DNA of 64,000 nt. Origin: Gemmataceae bacterium (GTDB taxonomy: Bacteria > Planctomycetota > Planctomycetia > Gemmatales > Gemmataceae). The stretch lies in NCBI GenBank assembly GCA_019636445.1, contig JAHBXO010000021.1:1-64000 (forward strand), in the 5' to 3' direction. Shown piece after piece: positions 26,455 through 34,754 of this stretch (position 1 is the stretch's first letter; the number at the start of each line of letters is the position of its first letter). The translations under genes were made by a program, and so were the position numbers. The notes beneath the pieces were generated by a model. The model was not told where the DNA came from, ran no database searches, and saw only the letters and a list, made by a program, of their open reading frames with translations.

Positions 26455-28020
26455 TCACGGAGTCAATCGATAGAGTCGGAAATGTTCGTCGTCGTATTCC
26501 CGTTCGAAGTACGCATCGTCGATCGGCTTGTCCGCCGGCACGACCACGTGCGTGATGCCCGCGGCGCGCAGCTCCGGCACCGCCTCGCCCCACTTCGCGG
26601 ACTTGTACCACTCCTGCGCCTGCACGACGCGCCGGTGCCATTCGAGCACTTCGAAATCGGCGTAGGGGATCGCCTTGAAATCGATGTAGATCGGCACGCC
26701 CCCGGCGAGCCGGAATCGCTGGAGATCGACGGGGATCAGCGAACGGTTCGCCGGTCGGGGCGGCGGCGTGAACGTCGTGGAGATGTTGCCGCGACGGTCC
26801 GAGAGGGCCGGGATGCGTGTCGGAATCAGGTAGACGTTGCCGCGGGTCCGCGTGCGGTTGAGGTAGTCGTACAGGCCTTGTTCGCTGGCGTTGTTCATGT
26901 TGTAACCGACGGTGTCGAAGAGGTGCCAGACGCCGAACGCGAGCGATCCGAGAATGATCGGCCACGCGAACAAGTCCCCGATCCGGCCGACGCGCGATTG
27001 AAGGAGCAACGCGACTCTTCCAATGATGATCGCCGTGGCGACCGGCACGAGCACAGCCGAGACGCGCCACGGGAACAGCAGCGCGAGCAGGTGCCAGCCG
27101 GTGAGCGCCGCGATGGCCGTAAGGAACGCGGAGCCGACGAGCGCGACGAGCAGGACGACGGCCAGTGGCGAACGGCGGACAAGAATGATTCCCAAAATGA
27201 TCCACGCGATCTGGAGTTGCGCCAGCGGATCGAACCATCGATGCACGAGCGAATGGTGCGGGATGCGCACCTCGGCGAGCAACCGCTGCGCCTCGGCGAA
27301 TGTGGCCGCGTCGGTCGGCTGGAACCGGATCGCGTTCCACGCCACGACCGGGACGAGGCCCAGCATCGCGAGACCGAGCAATCGCAACGTCGGCTTCCGT
27401 CCACTGGTTCGAGCCGTCGCACCGAGGTAGCCGAGGCCGAGCAGGACCGTCGGCAGCAGGTACGTAAAGTGCATCGCGCAGGCACCGACGGCGCAGGCGA
27501 CCGCCAGGATGGTTCGATTTCTCAGGAACGCCGCGAGCGAGGCCACGAGAAGCACGCCAAAGACCGACGGCTGGAACCCCGCGCCGAGGATGTACTGCCC
27601 GGCCACGCCGCACTGAAAGTACCACGGATAATCGACGCCGAACGCCTGCACCGAGAGCCATCGCCAGATCGCCGTATGCGTGAGAAGGAGTAGCGCGAAG
27701 AGCATCGTTCGACCGGAACGCGTGGTCGGCAGGCCGAAGGTCGAATCGAGGATCGACGCGAGCGAGACGACGTAGAGGAAGAGGATCGCCGCGTACGAGA
27801 CAAAGATCGGCAGGGCGGGAAATCCGAAGCGCGTCAGCGCGACCCAGGCGGTGAATAGCGGCGTCGGGTCGCGTGTCTGCGCAAGCCAGTCGGCGGCGAG
27901 TTCGCTGCCAGGCGCAAGGGCCGCGGCGTGCAGGAGGTACTGGTTCTGGTTCGAAAAGCCGAGCGGGGACTGCGTGTAGGCGACGACGAACGCGACAGCG
28001 GCGAAGAGGAGCAATCGCAC
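26455..28020 (-). CDS. Polytopic membrane protein, possibly GT-C-like (DUF6798-type)
   Basis: A 521-residue protein with about ten hydrophobic segments from residue 2 to about 375, then a soluble C-terminal domain. Conserved-looking features are YTQSPLGFSNQNQYLLHAA, the early loop LAQTRDPTPLFTAWV, WFDPLAQLQIAW and the C-terminal ITHVVVPADKPID. The shape recalls GT-C transferases and DUF6798-type proteins, but I cannot name a reaction. Start: GTG at 28020, 6 bases after GAGG. An ATG at 28116 would add 32 residues, but they are encoded by an intergenic palindromic repeat and are rejected. The soluble tail may be cytoplasmic or exported. Confidence 0.7.
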   Translation of the reverse strand: MRLLLFAAVAFVVAYTQSPLGFSNQNQYLLHAAALAPGSELAADWLAQTRDPTPLFTAWVALTRFGFPALPIFVSYAAILFLYVVSLASILDSTFGLPTTRSGRTMLFALLLLTHTAIWRWLSVQAFGVDYPWYFQCGVAGQYILGAGFQPSVFGVLLVASLAAFLRNRTILAVACAVGACAMHFTYLLPTVLLGLGYLGATARTSGRKPTLRLLGLAMLGLVPVVAWNAIRFQPTDAATFAEAQRLLAEVRIPHHSLVHRWFDPLAQLQIAWIILGIILVRRSPLAVVLLVALVGSAFLTAIAALTGWHLLALLFPWRVSAVLVPVATAIIIGRVALLLQSRVGRIGDLFAWPIILGSLAFGVWHLFDTVGYNMNNASEQGLYDYLNRTRTRGNVYLIPTRIPALSDRRGNISTTFTPPPRPANRSLIPVDLQRFRLAGGVPIYIDFKAIPYADFEVLEWHRRVVQAQEWYKSAKWGEAVPELRAAGITHVVVPADKPIDDAYFEREYDDEHFRLYRLTP

Positions 28021-28071
28021 CGCGGACCTCGGGAAAAACGGTTGTCGACAACCGATTCTAGAACTGTCACC

Positions 28072-28106
28072 CGACTTCCGAAGTCCGGCTTCGACTTCGG
28101 AAGTCG
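28072..28106. repeat. Palindromic repeat, copy A of the GACTTC/GAAGTC family
   Basis: Two 14-base arms, CGACTTCCGAAGTC and GACTTCGGAAGTCG, are complementary and separated by CGGCTTC. Each arm is itself a short hairpin (GACTT/AAGTC). Copy A is the reverse complement of copy B at 28154. Related copies occur at 59925 and 59969. This is the geometry of REP/BIME elements. Confidence 0.8.
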
Positions 28107-28153
28107 AACGTGTCAAGTCGCTATCGCCGGTGAGAACAGGTTGCGGGATCGCT

Positions 28154-28190
28154 CCGACTTCCGAAGTCGAAGCCGGACTTCGGAAGTCGG
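28154..28190. repeat. Palindromic repeat, copy B, just after aspS
   Basis: Same 14-base arms as copy A, with the spacer GAAGCCG, the exact complement of that in A. It starts 4 bases after the aspS stop codon and is separated from copy A by 47 bases. In this position it could stabilise or end the aspS transcript. Confidence 0.8.
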
Positions 28191-28194
28191 AGCT

Positions 28195-30069
28195 TTAGTT
28201 CTTCAACTCGATGCCCAGTTCCTTCAATTGCCGGCCTTCGACCGTCGCCGGGGCGCCGGTCATCAGGTCGCGGGCCTTCTGGTTCTTCGGGAAGGCGATC
28301 ACGTCGCGGATGTTCGTCGTGCCGGCGAGGATCATGCACCAGCGGTCCAAGCCCAGCGCGATGCCGCCGTGCGGCGGGGCTCCGCTCTGGAGCGCGTCCA
28401 GAAGGAAGCCGAAGCGGGCCTTCGCGTCCTCGATGCTCATGCCGAGCATTTTGAAGACCGTCGCCTGCACGTCGGGGCGGTGGATACGAATGGAACCGCC
28501 GCCGACTTCGTAGCCGTTGAGAACCATGTCGTACGCCTTCGCACGCACGGTGCCGGGATCGGATTCCATCCGGTCCACGTCCTCGTCCATCGGCGCGGTG
28601 AACGGGTGGTGGATCGCCACCCAGCGTTTCTCCTCGTCGTCGTAGGCGAACATCGGGAAGTCGAGCACCCAGAGCATCTGGAAATGTTCGGGCTTCGCGA
28701 CGAATGGCTTCGGCGCCCGCTTCTCCTTCTTGGCCGCCTTTTCCTCGGCCGCGTCGTAGTCGGCCTTCTCGTCCCACCAGTTCTTGTAGAGCTTCAGTTC
28801 TGAACCCAGATGCGAGCGGAGCGCCCCCAGAGCATCGCACACGACCGATTCCTTGTCGGCGACGAATAGCAGCACGTCGCCGGGCTGTGCGCCCATCCGC
28901 TCCTTCAGCTTCGCCTTCACGGCGTCCGGGAAGAACTTCTCGATGCTGCCCGTCAGTTTGTCCCCTTCGACCTTCATCCAGGCGAGGCCCTTGGCTTTGA
29001 ACTGGGCGACGAACGCCGAGAGCTTCCCGCCCGGCTTCAGGTCGGTGTTGCTGAACTTGTCGGCCGCCCCCTTGGCACAGAGGCCGCGGACCACGCCGCC
29101 GCCGGCGACGCAATCCTTGAAGACCTTGAAGTCGCTCTCGGCCGCGATGTCCGAGATGTCCGAGATCTCGAGGCCGAAGCGCAGGTCCGGCTTGTCGCTG
29201 CCGTAGCGAAGCATCGCCTCCTTGTAGCTCATCCGCGGCAGCGGCAGGCTCAGCTTCACGCCGAGGCACTTGTCGAGCAGGTCGGCCGCCAGGCCTTCCA
29301 TCACGCCCAGCACATCCTCGCGCTCCACGAACGACATTTCGACGTCGAGCTGCGTGAACTCCGGCTGGCGGTCGGCACGGAGGTCTTCGTCCCGCAGGCA
29401 GCGGGCAATCTGGAAGTACCGGTCGTACCCCGAGATCATCAGGAGCTGCTTGTAAAGCTGGGGAGACTGGGGGAGCGCGAAGAACTCGCCGTTGAACACC
29501 CGGCTCGGCACGAGGTAATCCCGAGCCCCTTCCGGCGTGCTCTTGCCGAGCAGCGGCGTCTCCATCTCGAGGAACCCGTGCGCGTCCATGTAGTCGCGGA
29601 TCAGCTTGCAGATCCGGTGGCGCAGCATCAGCACCTGCTGGATGCTCCGGCGGCGCAGGTCGAGATAGCGGTATTGCAGGCGCAGGTCTTCGTTCGCCAA
29701 TTCCTCGTCCGGGAATTCCGTGACGGAGAACGGCAGCGGCGGTGAGGCGTTCAGGACGCGGACCGACTTCGCCTCCAGTTCCACCTGCCCGGTCGGAATG
29801 TCCGAGCGTTCCTTCCCCGCGATCCGCTTGCGAACGACGCCGGTGACGGAGAGTACGTATTCGCGGCCGACGGTGTTGGTGAGGTCGAAGAGCGCCTTGT
29901 CCGAATCTTCGACGACAACCTGCGTGAGGCCGTAGCGGTCGCGGAGGTCGATGAAGACCTGGTTCGGGAAGTTCCGGGTGATGAGGACCCAGCCGTTGAG
30001 CGTGACGGTCTGTCCGATGTGGGAATCGCGTAGTTCGCCGCAGGTGTGCGTCCGCTGCCAGTCGGCCAT
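28195..30069 (-). CDS. aspS: Aspartyl-tRNA synthetase
   Basis: Charges tRNA-Asp with aspartate. The 624-residue product has the bacterial layout: anticodon-binding OB fold at the N terminus (TCGELRDSHIGQTVTLNGWV), class II motif 1 around FLEMETPLLGKSTPEGARDYLVPSR, motif 2 YFQIARCLRDEDLRADRQPEFTQLD, a GAD domain near 320-430, and motif 3 GGIALGLDRWCMIL. A Lys/Glu-rich stretch (AAEEKAAKKEKRAPKP) is inserted near residue 465 and makes it a little longer than usual. Start at 30069 by homology; the frame is open upstream to 30507 without family match. Whether it is discriminating or also charges tRNA-Asn cannot be judged. A palindromic repeat follows the stop codon. Confidence 0.96.
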   Translation of the reverse strand: MADWQRTHTCGELRDSHIGQTVTLNGWVLITRNFPNQVFIDLRDRYGLTQVVVEDSDKALFDLTNTVGREYVLSVTGVVRKRIAGKERSDIPTGQVELEAKSVRVLNASPPLPFSVTEFPDEELANEDLRLQYRYLDLRRRSIQQVLMLRHRICKLIRDYMDAHGFLEMETPLLGKSTPEGARDYLVPSRVFNGEFFALPQSPQLYKQLLMISGYDRYFQIARCLRDEDLRADRQPEFTQLDVEMSFVEREDVLGVMEGLAADLLDKCLGVKLSLPLPRMSYKEAMLRYGSDKPDLRFGLEISDISDIAAESDFKVFKDCVAGGGVVRGLCAKGAADKFSNTDLKPGGKLSAFVAQFKAKGLAWMKVEGDKLTGSIEKFFPDAVKAKLKERMGAQPGDVLLFVADKESVVCDALGALRSHLGSELKLYKNWWDEKADYDAAEEKAAKKEKRAPKPFVAKPEHFQMLWVLDFPMFAYDDEEKRWVAIHHPFTAPMDEDVDRMESDPGTVRAKAYDMVLNGYEVGGGSIRIHRPDVQATVFKMLGMSIEDAKARFGFLLDALQSGAPPHGGIALGLDRWCMILAGTTNIRDVIAFPKNQKARDLMTGAPATVEGRQLKELGIELKN

Positions 30070-30155
30070 TGCCAGAACCCTTCCGTTCCGAGGTTGATCG
30101 AAGAGGGGCATTATAGGGACGGGAAAGTGATTGACGGGTTCGAGGAAAACGAAGA

Positions 30156-30181
30156 AGCCCGCGGTCGAACGACCGCGGGCT
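30156..30181 (-). terminator. Terminator after the HTH-receiver gene
   Basis: A perfect 12-bp inverted repeat (AGCCCGCGGTCG and complement) with a 2-base gap, 21 bases after the stop codon at 30203. On the minus strand it is followed by TCTTCGTTTTC, a broken T run. It separates the regulator gene from aspS. Confidence 0.75.
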
Positions 30182-30202
30182 ACGTGCGAAACGGGATTCC
30201 GC

Positions 30203-30778
30203 TTACGCGTCGCGCTTCGATTCGGCGAGGCGGCGGATGCGTTCGGCGAGGAGGGCCACGTCGAAGGGCTTCTTGAACACTTCGTTGAATCCGTGTTCTT
30301 GAAGCTTTTCGGGCGCGGCTTCATCTTCGCCGGCGAGGCCGATGATGAGCGTGGTGGTGTAGGAGTCGTTCTTGCGGAGATTCGAGGCGATCTGCATCGA
30401 CTCGCTGCGGCCGAGGCCGAGGTCGATGATGATCGTGTCCGGGTGGAAGCTCTGGGCGAGCGTGCCGGCTTCGAAACCGCTCTGAGCGAGTTCGTACTTG
30501 AAGTCATCCACTTCCGGGAGGAGTTCCTTCATCCGGTCGTTGAACAGCTTCTCGGTGCCGATGAGCAGCACCTTGTGCCATTCTTCCTCTTCCAGTTCAC
30601 CCAAAGGCATTCCGTGCTCTTTGAGGAAGCGGATGAGTTGTTCGCGGGGGATCCGGCGATCCTGGCTTCCGGGGATCCGGTAGCCTTTCAGCCGGCCGCT
30701 ATCGAACCATTTGGAAACGGTTCGAGGGGCCACCTTGCAGATTTTGGCAACCTGGCCGGTGGTAAACACCTTTTTCAT
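30203..30778 (-). CDS. Excisionase/MerR-type HTH fused to an atypical response-regulator receiver
   Basis: A 191-residue protein. Residues 1-55 are a helix-turn-helix of the excisionase/MerR kind (FTTGQVAKICKVAPRTVSKWFDSGRLKGYRIPGSQDRRIPREQL). Residues about 68-185 are a receiver domain: KVLLIGTEK, IIIDLGLGR with Asp119 at the phosphorylation position, TLIIGLAGEDE, and VFKKPFD with Lys170-Pro171. The N-terminal acidic pair is missing (Gly74-Thr75) and the switch Thr/Ser is Leu or Ala, so normal phosphorylation control is doubtful. Start: ATG 30778, 8 bases after GGAG; a GTG at 30787 is less well placed. HTH-receiver proteins in this order are seen in planctomycetes. The target is unknown. Confidence 0.83.
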   Translation of the reverse strand: MKKVFTTGQVAKICKVAPRTVSKWFDSGRLKGYRIPGSQDRRIPREQLIRFLKEHGMPLGELEEEEWHKVLLIGTEKLFNDRMKELLPEVDDFKYELAQSGFEAGTLAQSFHPDTIIIDLGLGRSESMQIASNLRKNDSYTTTLIIGLAGEDEAAPEKLQEHGFNEVFKKPFDVALLAERIRRLAESKRDA

Positions 30779-31334
30779 CGGGGGCACTCCATTTTCGGCG
30801 CACTCACGGCAAGCCGCCCTTGTTTAGGGGGTCGGCGGCAAGCCCGAGGGGGCGGGACGACGTCGCGACGGGGCGTCGCGTCGCCCGGCGGGGGGCATCC
30901 ATTCACGTCCATTCAATCCCGACGGAGCGTGCAGTCGTATCCCGGCCGGAGGGCACGGTTATTCCACCGCGATACGACTACAGCGATTTCATCGGCTATC
31001 GCGCTCCGCGAAGATTAACCTGGGTTGGCGAAGTTCTCAGGTTGGTGAACTTGGCGAACTCGGCAAACCCGCCGTTGTCCCGGTAGGCATTGCGGCCGTC
31101 GTACCGACCCATTCCGGTACGACCTCGGCCAACCGCGGAACTAACATTGTCCATCGACCCGACATATCCGGTCCCCGCGACAATTGTGGGCATCGGTGCC
31201 TGGAACTCCGACCCGGAAGTTCGGCGCGTACCGGTTGGTCCGGTTGTGACGCGCAACCGCCGCATTCTACGCGCGCGAAATCCCGAACCGGGGTCGCATC
31301 GCTCCCCTTCGCGATTCCGTTTCATCGAGGGGGA
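30779..31334. other. Non-coding stretch with inverted repeats and short direct repeats
   Basis: 556 bases without a convincing gene. Two stem-loops share related stems: GTCGTATC/GATACGAC (30934-30941 and 30971-30978) and GTCGTACCG/CGGTACGAC (31098-31106 and 31115-31123). Between them are four 8-base direct repeats of the form TTGGCGAA (31025, 31042, 31051, 31060), spaced 17, 9 and 9. The stretch lies upstream of the HTH-receiver gene and downstream of the GNAT gene. It may hold the regulator's promoter and operators, a small RNA, or the remains of a gene read on the minus strand. Confidence 0.4.
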
Positions 31335-31802
31335 TTAGAGTTTCTTCCAAAACAGCGCTTTGTCGTCGCCGTCGCGATAGAAGTCGGGGATCTGGGCGAC
31401 TTGCGAATAACCGGACTTCAAATAGAACTGGCGCGTCGGCTCGTAGTTCGGCAGCGAACTGGTATCGATCAGCAACAACCGTTGGCCCTTCGATCGCAAG
31501 GCCGCTTCGACATCGTCCATCAACGCCCGACCCAATCCGCAACCCTGGCGGTCCGCGTCCACCGCGATCCACCATAGTTCCCAAGTGCGGTCGGTCATCG
31601 GCACCGGCGCGAAGTAGGTGAACCCGGCGATCCCCTCCGCGTCCGCGAACACTCGCGCGACATGCCCTTCGGCTTCGTTGGCCGCGTGGTAGTCGTCCAG
31701 CACTTCGCGCAGGGCGACGATCTCGTGAGGTTGGAAGACACCCGTGCCGTTCGCGAGGGCGACCAGCGCATCGGTGTCGGCGGGAGTGGCGGATCGGATC
31801 AT
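31335..31802 (-). CDS. GNAT-family N-acetyltransferase
   Basis: A 155-residue protein that transfers an acetyl group from acetyl-CoA. It has the GNAT order: RSATPADTDALVAL at the start, WELWWIAVDADRQGCGLGRALMDDVE (the RxxGxG/A pyrophosphate-binding motif, as RQGCGLG, near residues 82-90), LLIDTSSLPNYEPTRQFYLKSGY, and a final FYRDGDDKALFWKKL. No signal peptide. The substrate is unknown. The start at 31802 is the only one that avoids reading through the tRNA gene upstream. A GC-rich hairpin lies just upstream of the start. Confidence 0.9.
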   Translation of the reverse strand: MIRSATPADTDALVALANGTGVFQPHEIVALREVLDDYHAANEAEGHVARVFADAEGIAGFTYFAPVPMTDRTWELWWIAVDADRQGCGLGRALMDDVEAALRSKGQRLLLIDTSSLPNYEPTRQFYLKSGYSQVAQIPDFYRDGDDKALFWKKL

Positions 31803-31813
31803 GAAACGGCACA

Positions 31814-31834
31814 GGCCGCCCGGTGAGGGCGGCC
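31814..31834 (-). terminator. GC hairpin between tRNA-Cys and the GNAT gene
   Basis: GGCCGCCC and GGGCGGCC form a perfect 8-bp stem with a 5-base loop, 19 bases after the mature 3' end of tRNA-Cys. On the minus strand TGTGCCGTTTC follows, so the T run is poor. It probably ends or processes the tRNA transcript, and lies 12 bases before the GNAT start. Confidence 0.5.
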
Positions 31835-31852
31835 CGTTCGAGGAAAGTTCAG

Positions 31853-31924
31853 AGGTCCCGCCCGGATTCGAACCGGGGAATAACGGTTTTGCAAACCGTT
31901 GCCTTACCACTTGGCGACGGGACC
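31853..31924 (-). tRNA. tRNA-Cys (anticodon GCA)
   Basis: The 72-base minus-strand sequence folds as a cloverleaf. The acceptor is GGTCCCG/CGGGACC with discriminator T, and the D arm follows as TCGCCAAGTGGTAAGGCA. The anticodon stem ACGGT/ACCGT encloses the loop TTGCAAA, whose anticodon is GCA. The T arm carries GGTTCGAATCC. The 3' CCA is not encoded. It stands alone, between a glycosyltransferase gene and a GNAT gene on the same strand. Confidence 0.96.
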
Positions 31925-31972
31925 AATTCATCCAACGAGTCAACGGAATCTTACGGTTCCGGCCGCTTCGCG

Positions 31973-33115
31973 TCAACGAATCGACCGGGTGAGTATCGAC
32001 CGAACCGCCGTGCGGTCTGTAGTCGATTCGGTTCGGGCGAGACCGGCATAGAACGCCTCGAAGCGTCGGACCATCGCATCGCGGGAGTATTCGCGCCTCG
32101 CCCGTTCGCGCGACGAGGCGGCCATCCGCCTCGCCCGTTCGATGTTGGTGATCAGTTCGACCATCGACTCCGCGATCGTTTCTGGCCGCGAATCGCGAGC
32201 GATCAATCCGTCCACGCCGTGCCGCACCAACTTCGCATTCGCGCCGACCTCCGTGGCCACGATGGCGCGTCCGGCGGCCATGTATTCGAGCAGTGCGTTG
32301 GACATTCCCTCCGAATGGGATGGCAGCACCGCCGCGTCGCACGCCCCCAGGAACGCCGGCACATCCGAAACCGACCCCCGCAGGCGGAACCGCTCGCCCA
32401 GATTCCACTCGCCGTGCAGTCGTTCGAGTTCCGGCCTTTGCTCCCCGTCGCCGGCTACTTCGAAGACGACGTTGGGAACGTGGTCGAGTACAAGCCGCGC
32501 CGCCCGCATCAATCCATCGACATTTTTCACCGGCCGGAGGTTCGCGACGCACCCGATGCGAATGGTTCCGGCGAATCGCGGCGGACTGCAACCCGCGAAG
32601 CGTTCGACGTCCACGCCGTTCTCGATCGAGACGACCCGGTCCGGCGCGAGGCGGTCGGTTTCAAGGAGGCTGGCACGGCCGGCGTCGGAGTTCGTCAGCG
32701 TCACGTCCACCATGTTGCGCAGTACGCGGTTCAAGAGGCGATGCTTCGGAGTGAGCCAATATCCGAGGTTGTTGCGGACTCGGACGATCGCGGGTACGGC
32801 GAGGCGCCGGGCGAGGGGGATTGCAAAATACGAGGAGTCGAGGAAGTACGCCTGCACGATGTCCGGCCGGCGTTCCCGCCAGAGGGTCCGCAGCCGATTG
32901 GCGGCGCGGTACGCCCGGAAGCCGAGCAGTTTCGTCACGCCGAGCCGGGTCACATCGCAATCGGCGGGTTCGAGTTCCTGCGATCCGATCGACGAACCAT
33001 CGAGCAGGACGAGCGACGGTTCGAAGCGCGAACGGTCCAGCGACCGGATCAGCGCGAGCAGTTGCGATTCCGTGCCGGCGCGGCTCAGGTTGTCGATGAC
33101 GAAGGCGATCCGCAC
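31973..33115 (-). CDS. Family 4 glycosyltransferase, second of a pair
   Basis: A 380-residue GT-B enzyme. The N-terminal acceptor domain begins VRIAFVIDNLSRAGTESQLLAL; the C-terminal donor domain has IGCVANLRPVKNVDGLMRAA, GDGEQRPELERL and the GT4 signature PSHSEGMSNALLEYMAAGRAIVATEVGANAKLV. It should transfer a sugar from a nucleotide donor to a membrane-linked glycan. The start is uncertain: GTG at 33115 places the first beta strand at residue 1, while an ATG at 33175 would add 20 residues. Either way it overlaps the end of the preceding GT4 gene (31 or 91 bases), so the two are translated together. Confidence 0.88.
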   Translation of the reverse strand: MRIAFVIDNLSRAGTESQLLALIRSLDRSRFEPSLVLLDGSSIGSQELEPADCDVTRLGVTKLLGFRAYRAANRLRTLWRERRPDIVQAYFLDSSYFAIPLARRLAVPAIVRVRNNLGYWLTPKHRLLNRVLRNMVDVTLTNSDAGRASLLETDRLAPDRVVSIENGVDVERFAGCSPPRFAGTIRIGCVANLRPVKNVDGLMRAARLVLDHVPNVVFEVAGDGEQRPELERLHGEWNLGERFRLRGSVSDVPAFLGACDAAVLPSHSEGMSNALLEYMAAGRAIVATEVGANAKLVRHGVDGLIARDSRPETIAESMVELITNIERARRMAASSRERARREYSRDAMVRRFEAFYAGLARTESTTDRTAVRSILTRSIR

Positions 33116-34299
33116 GGGGCGAGCGCGAAGGTCGCGTCCGACGGAGTCGGTTCGTTCGCAAAGCGTGCCGGGCATGATTCGGATTCCGTAACGGACACGA
33201 TCGATTCGAGAAGCGAGGCATACGCGTTCGCCTGGGCGGCAAACGAGAATTCGGCCAGCATCCGGCTCCGTGCGGCGCGGCCCATCGCGGTGCGAAGGGC
33301 GTCGTCCGACAGCAATTCATCGATGGCGGACGCGATTGCGCCGGGATCACCAGGTTGGACGAGCAAGCCGCTCTCCCGGTCCGAGACGACTTCCGGCGAG
33401 CCACCGACGCGCGTCGCCACGCACGCGACGCCGGCCGCGCCCGCCTCCAACAAAACGTTCGGCATCCCTTCCGTGTACGACGGCAGCACCACCAGGTCGG
33501 CGGCCGGCAGCAGCGCGTCGAGCCTGTCCGTGAACCCCGCAAGGACGAATCGCCCCGTCAGGTTCCGCTCGCGGATCGCGGATTCGATCGCCGGCCGTTC
33601 GAGGCCATCGCCGAAGTGGATGAGCCCCGTGTCGGGATGTCTTTGCAGAACATGCACGGCCGCGTCGACGAGCAGGCCGAAGCCCTTCTCCGGGCTAAGC
33701 CGGCCGGCCGAGAGGATGATCCGTTTCGGCCGATTCGGGAAGTAACTTCTCAATCCATCGGCATCGGGCGTGGCGTTCGTTTCAAACGCCGCGAGACGCG
33801 ACGAATTGCGGATAACGCGGACCCGTTCCGCGGGGACCCCGGCCCGAAGCACCTTTGCCGCCTGGGCGTCCGACACGGCGATGACACGGTCGAGGAATCG
33901 CAGGTGGAATCGGTCGAGTCGTTCGTATTGCCGGACTTTCCAGTTCTCGCCGGTCCATCCGCGCGAAACTCCGACGATGGGTATGCCGGCCCGGCGGGCG
34001 GCGATTCGGCCGAGGATGTTCGCCTTGTACCCGTGGGAGATCAAAACATCGGCACGCAGCGATTCGAGTCGGTCCGCGAGTTCCCGAATGGTGGAGCGGA
34101 CCTTTGGGAAGTCGTTCGCGAGCGAGTGGCCATCGAACCCCTTCGCTCGCACGGCGTCGAGGAACGCGGAACATCGACCGCCCTCGGCGAACGACAGGAA
34201 CGTCGTACGCGAGTCGGCTGGCAGCGCCTCGGCCAGGCCCAGCATCTGCCGTTCGGGGCCGCCGAACATCGTGCTGGCCGTCAGGTGGACCACATGCAT
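33085..34299 (-). CDS. Family 4 glycosyltransferase, first of a pair
   Basis: A 404-residue GT-B enzyme. It starts MHVVHLTASTMFGGPERQMLGLAEAL, the usual first strand and glycine loop. The middle has HGYKANILGRIAARRAGIPIVGVSRGW, and the donor domain carries IILSAGRLSPEKGFGLLVDAA and PSYTEGMPNVLLEAGAAGVACVATRVGGSPEVV, with the E-x7-E of retaining GT4 enzymes. The start at 34299 is chosen over one 72 bases upstream because homologues begin at this strand. About 40 C-terminal residues past the fold overlap the next gene. It heads the small glycan operon; the 211 bases before the divergent gene at 34511 should hold its promoter. Confidence 0.88.
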   Translation of the reverse strand: MHVVHLTASTMFGGPERQMLGLAEALPADSRTTFLSFAEGGRCSAFLDAVRAKGFDGHSLANDFPKVRSTIRELADRLESLRADVLISHGYKANILGRIAARRAGIPIVGVSRGWTGENWKVRQYERLDRFHLRFLDRVIAVSDAQAAKVLRAGVPAERVRVIRNSSRLAAFETNATPDADGLRSYFPNRPKRIILSAGRLSPEKGFGLLVDAAVHVLQRHPDTGLIHFGDGLERPAIESAIRERNLTGRFVLAGFTDRLDALLPAADLVVLPSYTEGMPNVLLEAGAAGVACVATRVGGSPEVVSDRESGLLVQPGDPGAIASAIDELLSDDALRTAMGRAARSRMLAEFSFAAQANAYASLLESIVSVTESESCPARFANEPTPSDATFALAPCGSPSSSTT

Positions 34300-34510
34300 C
34301 GCCCGGCATCCCTGCGGGAAGAGCTTCAGAGGTGAAGTGTAGACCGGGCGGAATTCGAATGTCGAGGTCAATTCGAAGAGTCGGGAGTGGCAGCAATTCA
34401 GTTATAAATGGATGAAAATTCAAGATTTCCGAATGGGCGGCGAACTCCGGATGACGGATTGTCCCCGGCAGTCGATTAGATGGGATCACTAACATCGTTC
34501 CGGTGTTGCC

Positions 34511-34687
34511 ATGTGGGAATTCCTATTCGAACTGCTCTTCGAAACGACCACCACGGCCACCGGGCACGTCCTCGTCTATTGCCTGACCCTCGGTCAGGTC
34601 CGTTGCAGCGATGGCACGGCCCAGATCATCGGCATCGTCTTCTGGATTCTCGTTCTTCTGACCATCGTCTACTTCGTGGCCCGTTGA
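34511..34687 (+). CDS. Small membrane protein, 58 residues
   Basis: MWEFLFELLFETTTTATGHV is followed by VLVYCLTLGQVRCSDG and a C-terminal membrane helix, IIGIVFWILVLLTIVYFVA. Third codon positions are mostly G or C, as in neighbouring genes, which argues for real coding. The ATG at 34511 is preceded by CGGTGTTGCC, without a clear ribosome binding site. It lies 67 bases before cysC on the same strand and diverges from the GT4 operon. I do not recognise the family; a one- or two-helix inner-membrane peptide is what can be said. Confidence 0.6.
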   Translation: MWEFLFELLFETTTTATGHVLVYCLTLGQVRCSDGTAQIIGIVFWILVLLTIVYFVAR

Positions 34688-34754
34688 ATCGGGCGTTCGG
34701 CCGTGTTTCCCCATCTTCGTATACTGGCGGTGAGTACCCGGTTTCGAGGCGGGA

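Noticed and set aside
28021..28116. Longer N terminus for the polytopic membrane protein from an ATG at 28116
   Set aside because: The added residues are encoded by palindromic repeat copy A; the GTG at 28020 has a better ribosome binding site.
31022..31068. Short direct repeats considered as a CRISPR array
   Set aside because: Units are only 8 bases, degenerate, spaced 9-17 bases, with no cas genes in the window.
30996..31325. Possible minus-strand gene of 109 codons (ends FAEFAKFTNLRTSPTQVNL)
   Set aside because: Gly/Arg-rich with no family pattern, no ribosome binding site, and its 9-base periodicity may be non-coding repeats. It remains a weak possibility as a gene remnant.
31853..31924. 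tRNA-Cys as an integration site for a genomic island
   Set aside because: No integrase, no direct repeat of the tRNA end and no change in composition in the flanking genes.
31803..32591. Upstream extension of the GNAT frame through tRNA-Cys
   Set aside because: It would read through a well-formed tRNA gene, and the added residues have no family match.
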